Source: Vreelandella zhaodongensis
GTDB lineage: Bacteria; Pseudomonadota; Gammaproteobacteria; Pseudomonadales; Halomonadaceae
Reading direction: 5' to 3'
NCBI RefSeq assembly: GCF_013415115.1
Contig: NZ_JACCDD010000002.1
Coordinates: forward strand, 62,001 to 126,000
DNA: 64,000 bases
Below the pieces are notes generated by a model. That model searched no databases. It worked only from the letters and a program-made list of their open reading frames with translations, and had not been told where the DNA came from. Shown here piece after piece: positions 45,199 to 54,748 of the stretch (within the stretch, counting starts at the first letter, position 1; each line of letters begins with the position of its first letter). A program made the position numbers and the translations under genes.

Positions 45199-46056
45199 AT
45201 GCCTGCTCTTCAGTTAAGCCAAGCCCGCTTACCGGCCACCACCACGATCGACGTGATGAATGCTTATGGCGAAACCTGTCAACAGGCCGTCGCTGCAGAG
45301 CGCGCGCTAACGGTTTATCTGAATAAGCGCGAGATCGTCACGTTGATGACCTTAGGTGACGACCCCGAAGCCCTGGTGGTTGGCTATTTACGTAATCAAG
45401 GGCTGTTGCGCTGCGCCGAAGATCTACTGGCTGTGCAGGTAGACTGGGATGTTGAAGCCGCGGTCATCGTCACCCGCCATTTACCTGACGATTTAGAAAA
45501 TCGCCTGAGTACACGCACCGTGACCACAGGCTGTGGTCAGGGGACGGTGTTTGGCAAGTTGCTAGAGCAAACATCGCTCTCTGCGTTGCCTGAAACGCCG
45601 CTTGCCCAGTCGACGCTTTATGAGCTGCTAACCAATTTGAGCACCTATAACGACACCTACCGTAGCGCGGGTGCGGTTCATGGCTGCGCGTTGTGCCATC
45701 AGAGCCGCGTGCTCGACTTTGTAGAAGACGTTGGGCGACACAATGCGGTGGACACGTTAGCAGGCCGCCAATGGCTCAATCAGGCAGAGAGCAGCAATGC
45801 GGATATTTTTTACACCACTGGCCGCTTAACGTCTGAGATGGTGTTGAAAGTAGCGCAAATGGGCATCAGTGTGCTGGTTTCTCGTTCAGGCGTTACTCAA
45901 AAAGGTGTAGAACTTGCTGAGCGCTTCGGCGTCATGCTGATTGCTCGGGCGAAAGGCAAACATTTCCAGGCCGTTAATACGGCTAATCGCTTAACGCTAG
46001 ATGCCATTCCAGCCAAACCGCCTAGCGCGCGTACGTCTAAGGAGGCAGGCTTATGA
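45199..46056 (+). CDS. fdhD: formate dehydrogenase accessory sulfurtransferase FdhD
   Basis: This 285-residue protein transfers sulfur to the Mo centre of FDH. It has MTLGDDPEALVVGYL, TTGCGQGTVFGKLL, the reactive cysteines in AVHGCALCHQ, and EDVGRHNAVDTLAG. ATG 45199 follows GAGGATT; a longer frame has no ribosome site. It leads a coupled operon (fdhD-mobA-moeA-moaA-CobW); its stop overlaps mobA by 4 nt. Confidence 0.93.
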   Translation: MPALQLSQARLPATTTIDVMNAYGETCQQAVAAERALTVYLNKREIVTLMTLGDDPEALVVGYLRNQGLLRCAEDLLAVQVDWDVEAAVIVTRHLPDDLENRLSTRTVTTGCGQGTVFGKLLEQTSLSALPETPLAQSTLYELLTNLSTYNDTYRSAGAVHGCALCHQSRVLDFVEDVGRHNAVDTLAGRQWLNQAESSNADIFYTTGRLTSEMVLKVAQMGISVLVSRSGVTQKGVELAERFGVMLIARAKGKHFQAVNTANRLTLDAIPAKPPSARTSKEAGL

Positions 46057-46694
46057 TCACACCTCAAGCTCTCACCGGTATGATTCTCGCTGGCGGTGAA
46101 GGGCGCCGTATGGGCGGGCGTGATAAAGGCCTTGAACCTTTCGCAGGGCTGCCACTGGTTGCCCATGTCGCTAAGCGTTTTGATGGCCAAGTGGCCGAGC
46201 TGTTGATTAATGCCAATCGCAATCTAGACGCCTACGCAATGTTTGCGTCACGCGTGATTGAAGATACCGAAGGCGGCTTTAAAGGGCCGCTGATGGGGAT
46301 TTACAGTGGGCTACGCGCGGCCAACACACCCTGGCTGCTGGTCACCCCTTGCGATACGCCGGCTCTACCCAATGACCTAGTGGCTCGTATGATAGCGGGG
46401 GTCAAAGCGGGGAGCGGTGAACACGATATCGCGGTTGCATTTGACGGCGAGCGTTTGCACCCCGTCGTCGCACTGCTACGCACTTCGCTGGCCGAGGATC
46501 TAGCGACCACGCTGGCTGAGGGGGAGCGCAAAATTGACCGCTGGTACGCCCGCCACGCGTGGTGCAAGGTGGATATGTCGGACTGCCCGGAAGCGTTTGC
46601 CAACCTAAATACCGAGGAAGAAAAATCCCGTTTGGAGTTAGCGATAAGCACGGTTGCTCACTCTCAGGGCGCTGCCTCGAAGGAAACGCCATGA
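46053..46694 (+). CDS. mobA: molybdenum cofactor guanylyltransferase
   Basis: This 213-residue nucleotidyltransferase adds GMP to molybdopterin to form the MGD used by FdhA. The GTP loop LAGGEGRRMGGRDKGL, then LINANRN, the catalytic VTPCDTPALPNDL and a C-terminal IDRWYARH are standard. It overlaps both neighbours by 4 nt. Confidence 0.93.
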   Translation: MITPQALTGMILAGGEGRRMGGRDKGLEPFAGLPLVAHVAKRFDGQVAELLINANRNLDAYAMFASRVIEDTEGGFKGPLMGIYSGLRAANTPWLLVTPCDTPALPNDLVARMIAGVKAGSGEHDIAVAFDGERLHPVVALLRTSLAEDLATTLAEGERKIDRWYARHAWCKVDMSDCPEAFANLNTEEEKSRLELAISTVAHSQGAASKETP

Positions 46695-47944
46695 GCCTAT
46701 CGTGCTTTGAACTGGGTGAGCAGATGCTGAGCGTGGACGCCGCACGGGATGCGCTGATGACACTAGCAAAACAGCCTGTTGCGGTGGAGCATGTAGCGCT
46801 TAGCCAAGCCTATGGCAGACGACTCGCCACCGACATCATCGCGCCAGTCAACGTGCCACAAAATACCAATGCGGCCATGGATGGTGTGGCCCTGGCGTGG
46901 CCGTACGCGCAGCCCACTCAAACCATGTGGCCAATTGCAGGCGACGCGTTTGCAGGGCAAGCGTTTGAAGGTCTGGTGCCTCCAGGCCACTGCGTGCGCA
47001 TTACCACGGGTGCCCCATTACCCCAGGGTACTGACACGATCATCATGCGTGAGCAGCTTGTCGAATGCACCGACAGCGTCACTATCGACACACCCGACCG
47101 AGTGAGTCATGGTCAGCACGTGCGTCAGGCAGGGGAAGATATCGCAATCGGTGAGGTAGCACTGGCAGCAGGCACACGGCTAGATGCTGCTGGTCTAGGG
47201 CTTATCGCGTCGCTGGGCTATGCGGAAGTAAGCGTTTTCAAGCGGCCCAACGTGGCTATTTTTTCCACGGGAGATGAGGTCACGCCGCCTGGCAAAACAC
47301 TGCCCCATGCAGGCATTTACGACACTAACCGCTTCACGTTAATCGGCTTGCTCAGCGAACAAGGGGCGGAAGCTATTGATCTAGGCATTCTGCCTGATGA
47401 CCCCACGGCCATCCAGAATGCCCTGGCTAACGCCGCTAAGCAGTGCGATCTAGTCATCACCAGCGGAGGCGTTTCTGTTGGTCACGCCGATTACACGCGA
47501 GACGCATTGGAGCAGCTAGGAAAACTGGCTTTTTGGCGCGTGGCGCTGCGCCCTGGCCGCCCCATGGCCTGTGGCTGGCTTGGCGAATCGCGTACCCCAT
47601 TTGTGGGCTTACCCGGCAATCCCGTGGCGGTCATGGTAACCTTTAGCCAATTCGTGGTGCCATTACTGCAACGTTTACAAGGGCAAACGCCCTCTCCACC
47701 CAGGCGTTTAACAGCCATCGCCCAAACGCCGTTAAAAAGCCGTTTGAATCGCACTGATTTTATACGCGGTATTTATACAAGCGACGCCCACGGTGCCCTG
47801 CACGTACGAAGTACCGGTGCTCAAGGCTCGGGGATGTTGACCTCGATGGTGGCAGCCAACTGCTTGATTGAACTAGGCGATGATCAAGCGGGTGCACAAC
47901 CAGGCGAGGCGGTCTGCATTCAACCGCTAACGAGGTGGCAATGA
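46691..47944 (+). CDS. moeA: molybdopterin molybdenumtransferase (second copy)
   Basis: The 417-residue MoeA paralogue has [12 protein letters not shown] in place of [36 protein letters not shown] and [10 protein letters not shown]. It is clearly different from the copy at 34428. It is embedded between mobA and moaA with ATGA overlaps on both sides, so it probably serves the FDH-dedicated pathway. The start is fixed by overlap with mobA. Confidence 0.92.
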   Translation: MSLSCFELGEQMLSVDAARDALMTLAKQPVAVEHVALSQAYGRRLATDIIAPVNVPQNTNAAMDGVALAWPYAQPTQTMWPIAGDAFAGQAFEGLVPPGHCVRITTGAPLPQGTDTIIMREQLVECTDSVTIDTPDRVSHGQHVRQAGEDIAIGEVALAAGTRLDAAGLGLIASLGYAEVSVFKRPNVAIFSTGDEVTPPGKTLPHAGIYDTNRFTLIGLLSEQGAEAIDLGILPDDPTAIQNALANAAKQCDLVITSGGVSVGHADYTRDALEQLGKLAFWRVALRPGRPMACGWLGESRTPFVGLPGNPVAVMVTFSQFVVPLLQRLQGQTPSPPRRLTAIAQTPLKSRLNRTDFIRGIYTSDAHGALHVRSTGAQGSGMLTSMVAANCLIELGDDQAGAQPGEAVCIQPLTRWQ

Positions 47945-48963
47945 CCGAACAGCTGAATGTCGAGCAACTTAATACCAAACAACTGATCGACGACTTTGGC
48001 CGTCGAGTACGCTATGTCCGCATCTCCGTGACGGATCGCTGCGACTTCCGCTGCGTCTACTGCATGAGCGAAGAGATGACTTTCCTACCGCGGGCCCAGG
48101 TGCTCACGCTGGAAGAGCTGGCGATGGTGGCACAAGCGTTCACTGAGTTAGGCGTTGAGAAAATCCGTTTAACCGGCGGCGAACCCCTGGTACGCCGGGG
48201 CATTGAACAATTGGTAGACGATATCGGCGGGCTGCCAGGACTTGACGACTTCACCATGACCACCAACGGTGCGAGCCTGCGCAAACACGCTAAACGACTC
48301 TATCAAGGTGGCCTGCGTAGACTTAATATCAGCTTGGACTCTCTTGATCCCGACCGCTTTAAGCAGCTGACCCGCACCGGTGATTTAGCCAAAGTGATTG
48401 ACGGTATTCACGCCGCACAGGAAGCTGGTTTTAAACGCATCAAACTCAACGCGGTAATCATGAAAGGCCGCAATGAAGATGAAGTGCTGGACCTCGTCAC
48501 GTTCGCTCGGCAAGAAGGGCTGGATATTAGCTTTATCGAAGAAATGCCGTTGGGCGATGTGTCCGATCACTCGCGAGCCGAGACGTTTTACTCCAGTGAC
48601 GACGTTCAGGCATTAATCGAGACCTGCTATCCTCTCACGCCCACCACGGAAACGACACCAGGGCCTTCGCGCTATTTCAAGATGGCAGATAGCAACAGCC
48701 GTGTTGGATTTATTTCGCCCCATAGCCACAATTTCTGCGATAGCTGTAACCGTGTTCGGGTAACCGTAGAAGGCCGTTTACTACTCTGCTTGGGCAATGA
48801 ACATTCAGTAGACTTGCGCGCGGTGCTACGCAGGTATCCCGGTGATATGACGGCGTTAAAAACAGCCATTATTAATGCATTACCACTTAAACCAGAACGC
48901 CATCACTTCACCACCGATGGCGATGTCCAGGTAGTCCGCTTTATGAATATGACAGGGGGTTAA
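47941..48963 (+). CDS. moaA: GTP 3',8-cyclase (radical SAM) MoaA
   Basis: This 340-residue enzyme catalyses the first step of molybdopterin synthesis. It has the radical-SAM cysteines CDFRCVYC, the [12 protein letters not shown] motif, a C-terminal cluster site ([17 protein letters not shown]) and the C-terminal GG needed for catalysis. ATG 47941 has GAGG 5 nt upstream and overlaps the moeA stop. MoaC, MoaD and MoaE are not in this window. Confidence 0.95.
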   Translation: MTEQLNVEQLNTKQLIDDFGRRVRYVRISVTDRCDFRCVYCMSEEMTFLPRAQVLTLEELAMVAQAFTELGVEKIRLTGGEPLVRRGIEQLVDDIGGLPGLDDFTMTTNGASLRKHAKRLYQGGLRRLNISLDSLDPDRFKQLTRTGDLAKVIDGIHAAQEAGFKRIKLNAVIMKGRNEDEVLDLVTFARQEGLDISFIEEMPLGDVSDHSRAETFYSSDDVQALIETCYPLTPTTETTPGPSRYFKMADSNSRVGFISPHSHNFCDSCNRVRVTVEGRLLLCLGNEHSVDLRAVLRRYPGDMTALKTAIINALPLKPERHHFTTDGDVQVVRFMNMTGG

Positions 48964-48966
48964 CCA

Positions 48967-50001
48967 TTGGCAGCAGCCACTCGCGTGCCGGTGCATATCG
49001 TTACTGGCTTTTTAGGCAGCGGCAAGACCACGCTTATCCACAGCCTGGTTGAGCAAAAGCCTGTGGATGAAAAGTGGGCCATTTTAGTCAATGAGTTTGG
49101 CCAGATAGGCATTGACCAAGCGATGTTCGACCAGCACGACGATGTCGTTGTAAAAGGCCTACCCGGCGGCTGTCTATGTTGCCAATTGGCCTTTGTGCTT
49201 CAGGCGGCGCTGGTCAATTTACTTGCCCGCAACAAACCAGACCGCGTCATTATTGAGCCTTCCGGGCTTGGGCACCCCGCAGGCCTATTGGATCTGTTAC
49301 GCGGTGAGGCCTTCCAGGACGTTGTCGCGGTACAGGATATTATTGCCACGCTAGACCCACGCCGCCTGGACGAGGCTCGGGTACGCCAACACGACACCTT
49401 TCAGGATCAACTGGCTATGGCCGATGCCATTGCGATCACCATGGGCGATCAGGCAAGTGCCGAACAACATGAACGTGCACAGCAGTACATCGCTGAGCTT
49501 TGGCCGCCACGCAAATGGGTTCACCGCACTGAGCACAGCACGCTGCCGCTCTCGCTACTGCTGCACAGCGGGCAGCCAAGCGCCAGCCACGCATCCATCC
49601 AAACAGCCATCCCGGATGCTCACAGCCATTTAGCGATAGCTCCCAGCCTGGAAGGCAGCTTTTTTGACGCGCCTCCCCAGCTCAACCAACCGCAGCAGAA
49701 AACCGCCAGCAGCCTTGGATACACCAGCACGGGCTTGCGCTGGCATCCAGCGGAACGTTTTGATCTTGACCATTTAGCGGCATATTTGACCAAGCTGCCT
49801 GCTACTGCGCGAGTCAAGGGTATTTTTCACACCACACATGGCTGGAAACGACTCAACCGCGCCAATGGCGCGCTTAGCGTCGAGAGCAGCGCCTGGCGGC
49901 AAGACTCGCGGCTTGAAGTCATTACCCCTGAGAATGATGCCGATAGCCACACTCAGTTGCTGGCAGCACTACGCACCCCAAGTGCATTAACGAGTCACTA
50001 G
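48967..50001 (+). CDS. CobW/COG0523-family GTPase in the Moco operon
   Basis: The 344-residue protein has Walker A GFLGSGKTT, a metal-binding CxCC motif in GGCLCCQLAF, EPSGLGHP, and a C-terminal CobW_C domain (GIFHTTHGWKRLNRA). COG0523 GTPases deliver metals to target proteins. Its position 3 nt after moaA suggests a metal-handling role in FDH or Moco maturation; that is inference. The start is TTG preceded by GGGGG. Confidence 0.85.
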   Translation: MAAATRVPVHIVTGFLGSGKTTLIHSLVEQKPVDEKWAILVNEFGQIGIDQAMFDQHDDVVVKGLPGGCLCCQLAFVLQAALVNLLARNKPDRVIIEPSGLGHPAGLLDLLRGEAFQDVVAVQDIIATLDPRRLDEARVRQHDTFQDQLAMADAIAITMGDQASAEQHERAQQYIAELWPPRKWVHRTEHSTLPLSLLLHSGQPSASHASIQTAIPDAHSHLAIAPSLEGSFFDAPPQLNQPQQKTASSLGYTSTGLRWHPAERFDLDHLAAYLTKLPATARVKGIFHTTHGWKRLNRANGALSVESSAWRQDSRLEVITPENDADSHTQLLAALRTPSALTSH

Positions 50002-50052
50002 CGCTTGGTAAGTGGGGCTTGTAGATAGGGCATATAGACAGACAGGGCTTTG

Positions 50053-53000
50053 CTATGAGCACTGAGCCAAAAGAGCGGCTTCGATCTCCCCTACCGGCAT
50101 AGGACGACCAAACAAATACCCCTGGAAGGCGTGGCAGCCATGCGCTAAAAGCCACGCCTTCTGGTTCTCCGTCTCTACCCCTTCCGCAATTACATCTAGG
50201 TGTAAGCTTTTCGCCAGGGCGATGGTACTTTCCACAATCGCGGCGTTGGCACTGCTGTCTAATACTTGTTGAACAAACGACTGGTCGATTTTCAGTTGAT
50301 CCAGAGGCAGCTGGGCAAGGTACGCCAGCGATGAATAGCCGGTTCCAAAGTCATCCAGGGAAAAACGCACGCCTTGGGCTTTCAAGCTGAGAATTTTATC
50401 ACGCGCAGCATCGCGCGCTTCAACAAACAGCGTCTCGGTCACTTCTAGCTTTAGGCGCTCAAGCGGTGCTTTCGTTCGCACAAAGATCTGCTGCAGTCGG
50501 CCCAGGAAATCACTATCGCGGAACTGCAACGGACTAATATTCACAGAGATCGTTAGCTCGCGCAGTTGAGGCTTTGTGGCCCAAAGAGCCAATTGGCGGC
50601 AAGCAGCGTCTATCACCCACTCACCCACTTCATTAATCAGCCCAGTACTCTCTAGTAACGGAATAAACTCCCCAGGTGAGACCATCCCACGCTCTGGGTG
50701 CTGCCAGCGCAGCAGCGCTTCAACGCCAGTAAAGTGACCAACGCAATCAACCTGTGGTTGGTAATAGAGTTGCCATTGATGATTTTCCAATGCCTGACGC
50801 AAATCAGCTTCCAGCTTAACCCGCACAAGCAACGCAGCCTGCATTGCAGGATCAAAGAAGCATATCGTGCTACGCCCCCCCGCTTTCGCTTGTAGCAAAG
50901 CCATATCGACCTGCTGAAGATAGTCTTCAGCGCTACGCAGGCCATCGGACATTATGGTAATGCCTACACTGGCCGTGACCATTACCTGCTCATCAGCACA
51001 ACTGACTGGTTTGTCTAGCGCGGTCAGAAGCTTCTGGGCAATTTTCTCTGCCAAGCTTCGTGACTGCCGAGGACTCCCATCAATCCCCTCGACCAACACG
51101 GCAAATTCATCGCTACCCAATCGTGCCAAGGTATCGGTATCCCGCAGCATTTTCCCAAACCGCTGGGCGATTCCCTGCAGCAACTGATCGCCAGCGAGAT
51201 GTCCCAGTGTATCGTTAATATGGTTGAAACGATCAATATCAATCACTAGCAGCGCACCGCAGCGCTGATGGCGGTTCAACTCTTTTAACGCCGCTTCCAT
51301 GCGATCCATAAATAGGCGCCGATTTGCAAAGCCAGTCAGAGGATCGTAAAACGCTAGCTGATGAATCTCCTGCTCAGCAGCTTTTCGCTCACTGATATCA
51401 CTCATGGTCGCCACATAGTGGGTGAGCACATCGCTTGCATCGTAAACGGCGCTGATCGTCAACCACTCAGGAAATAGCTCGCCGTTTTTGCGCTGGTTCC
51501 AGATTTCTCCTTCCCAGCTTCCCGTCGCCATGACACGCTTCCACAAGCGGCGATAAAACGCCGCATTGTGATGACCAGAGCTAAACATCCGCGGGTTTTT
51601 ACCGATCACCTCAGCATCGCTGTAGCCAGTAATACGCTTAAACGTATCGTTAACTTTTAATATATTTCCCCGCGCATCCGCCACCAGGATACCTAGATGC
51701 GCCTGAAAAGCGGCAGCGGCAATCTGCAGTTCTACTTCTGCGCGCTTCGCTTCGGTAATATCACGATTCACCGATAACACCCCCTCAAACTGTCCCTCAC
51801 TACTTATTAGTGGGCTAACAGTGGCATGAAAGTGGCGCAGCTGCGCGTTAAGGGTCAGTGGATACTCAAACCTTACTACTTGATGAAACTGCTGTACTCG
51901 CTCAAACACGGCGGTAAAGGCGTTGGCTAAGGGAGCAGGCAAGACTTGTGAATAGTGCTTTCCCAACACATCCTGGCTATCCGTTAGTAATTGTTCTGGA
52001 GCAATCGCATGGATATAGCTAAAGCGCCCCTCCACATCAAATACAAAAATCAAATCCTGTATCGAGTGCACTAACGCATCCATGCGTGCCTCGCGCGCTT
52101 GGGCATCTGCACGCGCTTGCTCGCGCTCTTTTATCCGCTCGTGTAATTGGTAAGCCAATGCAAGACGATTCAGGTAGTGGCGAACACCCCAAGCGCCTAA
52201 TAAGGCAATCAAGCCAACGACCAACAACAACACCAGCAAGCGCTGACGCCATCCCGTCATCAGCGTGTGAAGGTCAATACCCACTACAACAAATACGGGA
52301 TATTCGTTAATCCGTTGCATGTGGAATAAGCGATTACGCCCATCAAGTGGCGAGAGCGTGGTTAACGTCCGAGAAAGGCTGCCAGTGTCTAACCATTGCT
52401 GCGTATCAGGTGCATCAATTTGACTACCAATCGTTATTTCCTGATACGGCGTTGAGTGCCGTGCAATCACTTTTAAATTTTCATCTATCAGCGCAATGCT
52501 CTCGCCCTCGTATCCCCGCATTTGCTGCAACGCCTCGGCCAGGACATGCGGCATGATGCGAGACATCACCACGCCAATAAAATCGCCGTTATCATTTTCT
52601 AAACGTTGACCATGATAGAGATAGAAACGCTCGCTAGTTGCCGACCCAAGAAGCGGCGTCATCATCTCAGCCCGCTCACCTTGTTCAAGGGTACGGAAAA
52701 AAACCGTATCACGGAGATTAACCTCAACATGGTGATTACCGTCGCTACTCACCCACACTTGGCCCTGGGAATCCAGAATGCTCACTTTGTCGATTAGCGA
52801 GACATACTCAGTAAGGTTTTCTACCACTCGCTGAATGATACTTGTGCGCTCAGAGTCCGGCTGACTCGACTCCAAATGGGTCGTTTGGTGTATTTTCAGC
52901 AATTCTGAGAGGCTAAACAGACCTTGGCCACTTTGCTCAAATACGCCTTTCACCCACTCAGAAACCACGCTGGCGCCCGCCATTGCCCGCGATTCAGCCG

Positions 53001-53163
53001 CGTTGACTTCCTGTTTGTATTGCCCCCTGAGCAACCAGCCAAACACCACTATCATCAGGCATAGCGATAACATATAAACCGTAATAGCACGACGCTTCTG
53101 CCGACGATAATCAGGCATTGCCAGCACATTTTCAGATACCCGATCACTGCGAGGTAGCAGCAT
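50053..53163 (-). CDS. Cache-PAS-PAS-GGDEF-EAL cyclic-di-GMP enzyme
   Basis: The 1036-residue protein has a membrane span (~28-46), a periplasmic Cache-like domain, a second span (~308-326), two PAS domains (~365-600), GGDEF and EAL. The GGDEF motif is degenerate (RLGSDEFAVL) although an RDTD I-site is kept. The EAL half is intact (EALLRWQHPERG, NISPLQFRD, DDFGTGYSS, KIDQSFVQQ), so phosphodiesterase activity is the better prediction. It is monocistronic. ATG 53163 is used; M16 is a possible alternative. Confidence 0.88.
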   Translation of the reverse strand: MLLPRSDRVSENVLAMPDYRRQKRRAITVYMLSLCLMIVVFGWLLRGQYKQEVNAAESRAMAGASVVSEWVKGVFEQSGQGLFSLSELLKIHQTTHLESSQPDSERTSIIQRVVENLTEYVSLIDKVSILDSQGQVWVSSDGNHHVEVNLRDTVFFRTLEQGERAEMMTPLLGSATSERFYLYHGQRLENDNGDFIGVVMSRIMPHVLAEALQQMRGYEGESIALIDENLKVIARHSTPYQEITIGSQIDAPDTQQWLDTGSLSRTLTTLSPLDGRNRLFHMQRINEYPVFVVVGIDLHTLMTGWRQRLLVLLLVVGLIALLGAWGVRHYLNRLALAYQLHERIKEREQARADAQAREARMDALVHSIQDLIFVFDVEGRFSYIHAIAPEQLLTDSQDVLGKHYSQVLPAPLANAFTAVFERVQQFHQVVRFEYPLTLNAQLRHFHATVSPLISSEGQFEGVLSVNRDITEAKRAEVELQIAAAAFQAHLGILVADARGNILKVNDTFKRITGYSDAEVIGKNPRMFSSGHHNAAFYRRLWKRVMATGSWEGEIWNQRKNGELFPEWLTISAVYDASDVLTHYVATMSDISERKAAEQEIHQLAFYDPLTGFANRRLFMDRMEAALKELNRHQRCGALLVIDIDRFNHINDTLGHLAGDQLLQGIAQRFGKMLRDTDTLARLGSDEFAVLVEGIDGSPRQSRSLAEKIAQKLLTALDKPVSCADEQVMVTASVGITIMSDGLRSAEDYLQQVDMALLQAKAGGRSTICFFDPAMQAALLVRVKLEADLRQALENHQWQLYYQPQVDCVGHFTGVEALLRWQHPERGMVSPGEFIPLLESTGLINEVGEWVIDAACRQLALWATKPQLRELTISVNISPLQFRDSDFLGRLQQIFVRTKAPLERLKLEVTETLFVEARDAARDKILSLKAQGVRFSLDDFGTGYSSLAYLAQLPLDQLKIDQSFVQQVLDSSANAAIVESTIALAKSLHLDVIAEGVETENQKAWLLAHGCHAFQGYLFGRPMPVGEIEAALLAQCS

Positions 53164-53278
53164 TATACGTAGGCCTTATTCAAGTTTTTCGCAGCACACC
53201 TGATAGAGTGTAAAAATAACGTAGGGCGAACACACCACCGTGATCCTCGGAGGCACTCTTGAAATAGTGGCGTGGCTT

Positions 53279-53323
53279 CTTTTTGATGTATATCAATTTT
53301 TAGCAAAATGACTCATCAAAAAG
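53279..53323. promoter_or_regulatory. FNR/Anr-type box upstream of the lysR gene
   Basis: TTGATGTATATCAA at 53283-53296 matches the FNR/Anr consensus TTGAT-N4-ATCAA in all ten defined bases. Its centre is about 61 bp before the LysR ATG. A longer inverted pair (CTTTTTGATG 53279-53288; CATCAAAAAG 53314-53323) overlaps it and could be a LysR autoregulatory site. Confidence 0.6.
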
Positions 53324-53350
53324 CGTTATCTTACTTAATAAGAGGCTGTT

Positions 53351-54256
53351 ATGGCATCGTTAGGCCAAATGAGCGACTACGAAATACGCTTAGTGCGTAT
53401 TTTTAAAACGGTGGTAGAGTGCGGCGGGTTTACCGCAGCAGAAACCACTTTAGGCATAAGCCGCTCAGCCATCAGCCAGCACATGAATGACTTAGAAAAC
53501 AGGCTAGGCTTTTCACTTTGCCAGCGTGGCCGAGGCGGGTTTAGTTTAACCGAAGAAGGCAAAGTCATTTACCAAGCGGGCTTAACGCTACTGACCGCAC
53601 TGGAAGCCTTCAAAAGCGATGTTAACGCGTTACATCATACCATTAAGGGCGAACTGAATATCGGCATCACCGATAACTTGGTCACTTTGCCTGCCATGGA
53701 TGTTACCCATGCGCTCGCCAAGCTGACAGCCCCAAACCATGAAGTCACCGTTAATATTCACATGGAGCCTTCGGATGCCGTTATTCGAAGCGTGATGGAT
53801 GGCCATTTGCATGTCGGCGTGGTGCCCGCCGTCAACTTACCCACCAGCTTAGAAACACACCTCTTATATGATGAACCTTCCTTTCTTTACTGCTCCGTCG
53901 ACCATCCACTGTTTACTGAAACCGACGAAGCGCTAACGGCTGAACAGATCGCCACATACCCAGCAATAACTCCTCGCTACCCACTGCCTAGGGATGCTCT
54001 AAAAGCGCATGATGCGCTAAATTTACAAGCCTCTGCTTCTGATCGGGAAGGCGCTGCTTTTCTGATCCTTACCGGACGTTTTATTGGCTTTCTCCCTGCA
54101 CATGTCGCCGCCCAGTGGGTTAACGCAGGTAAGATGCGGGCAATCCATCCAACGACCCTGTACTACCAAATCCCATTTGATCTGATCACTCGTCGTGACC
54201 GGCGCCCCAACCGGGTCGTGGATGCATTTCTGGGGTTTGTGAAAGGCACAGCGTAA
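53351..54256 (+). CDS. LysR-family transcriptional regulator
   Basis: The 301-residue regulator has an N-terminal winged helix-turn-helix (FTAAETTLGISRSAISQHMN; DLENRLGFSLCQRGRGGF) and a LysR effector-binding domain (LNIGITDNLVTLPAM, VGVVPAV). GAGG lies about 7 nt before the ATG. Flanking genes are on the opposite strand and unrelated, so the target is unknown; the nearby box suggests oxygen control. Confidence 0.9.
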   Translation: MASLGQMSDYEIRLVRIFKTVVECGGFTAAETTLGISRSAISQHMNDLENRLGFSLCQRGRGGFSLTEEGKVIYQAGLTLLTALEAFKSDVNALHHTIKGELNIGITDNLVTLPAMDVTHALAKLTAPNHEVTVNIHMEPSDAVIRSVMDGHLHVGVVPAVNLPTSLETHLLYDEPSFLYCSVDHPLFTETDEALTAEQIATYPAITPRYPLPRDALKAHDALNLQASASDREGAAFLILTGRFIGFLPAHVAAQWVNAGKMRAIHPTTLYYQIPFDLITRRDRRPNRVVDAFLGFVKGTA

Positions 54257-54286
54257 GTGACGCAGCTTACCCTCATTAAAATCGAC

Positions 54287-54311
54287 AAAGCTCGGCACTT
54301 AGCCGAGCTTT
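54287..54311 (+). terminator. hairpin terminator after lysR
   Basis: AAAGCTCGGC and its exact reverse complement flank a 5-nt loop, 30 bp after the LysR stop. The T-run is short (TTT), but the stem's A/T ends allow function in both directions, also for the small gene on the other strand. Confidence 0.7.
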
Positions 54312-54395
54312 CCGTTGACTGACACACGTCTAAACGCCAACAACAGTCACGAATAAGCGCGGGGTAGCGCTAACTGTTAATCCATGAGCGGTTGA

Positions 54396-54629
54396 TTATA
54401 GCGAATGGTCATTTGCATCATTGAACCCAGGCAAACGACGCTTGATCGCCTGGGCCGCCTTAGGGACCGCCACTAGGCGGATAACATAGGCAATCACCAG
54501 GCCGCCGATAATCGAAAACAGCATGCCCATCCCAACACGAAACATCAGTGCGGTGAAAAACGCGGCGAGCACCGCGGTCAGGATTTCTTCTACATGGCCT
54601 TGAATCCATTCCCGCCAACTAGGTTGCAT
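54396..54629 (-). CDS. small membrane protein, unrecognised
   Basis: The 77-residue protein has two closely spaced hydrophobic stretches (EILTAVLAAFFTALMFRVG and MLFSIIGGLVIAYVIRLVAV) and a basic/polar C-terminus (KAAQAIKRRLPGFND). AGGAG lies 7 nt before the ATG, so the gene is probably real. I do not recognise the family. It is upstream of nothing obvious and is not clearly co-transcribed with the RND genes. Confidence 0.65.
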   Translation of the reverse strand: MQPSWREWIQGHVEEILTAVLAAFFTALMFRVGMGMLFSIIGGLVIAYVIRLVAVPKAAQAIKRRLPGFNDANDHSL

Positions 54630-54748
54630 AAGTGTCTCCTGTCATTGCGCTAACATTAATCCTGCTGCGGCTAACTCATTGAGCGCCGCACTTATTCAAC
54701 GACCAGTATGCATGACGTGGCCTGTTCGAAACACCATTGCCGCAGCGC

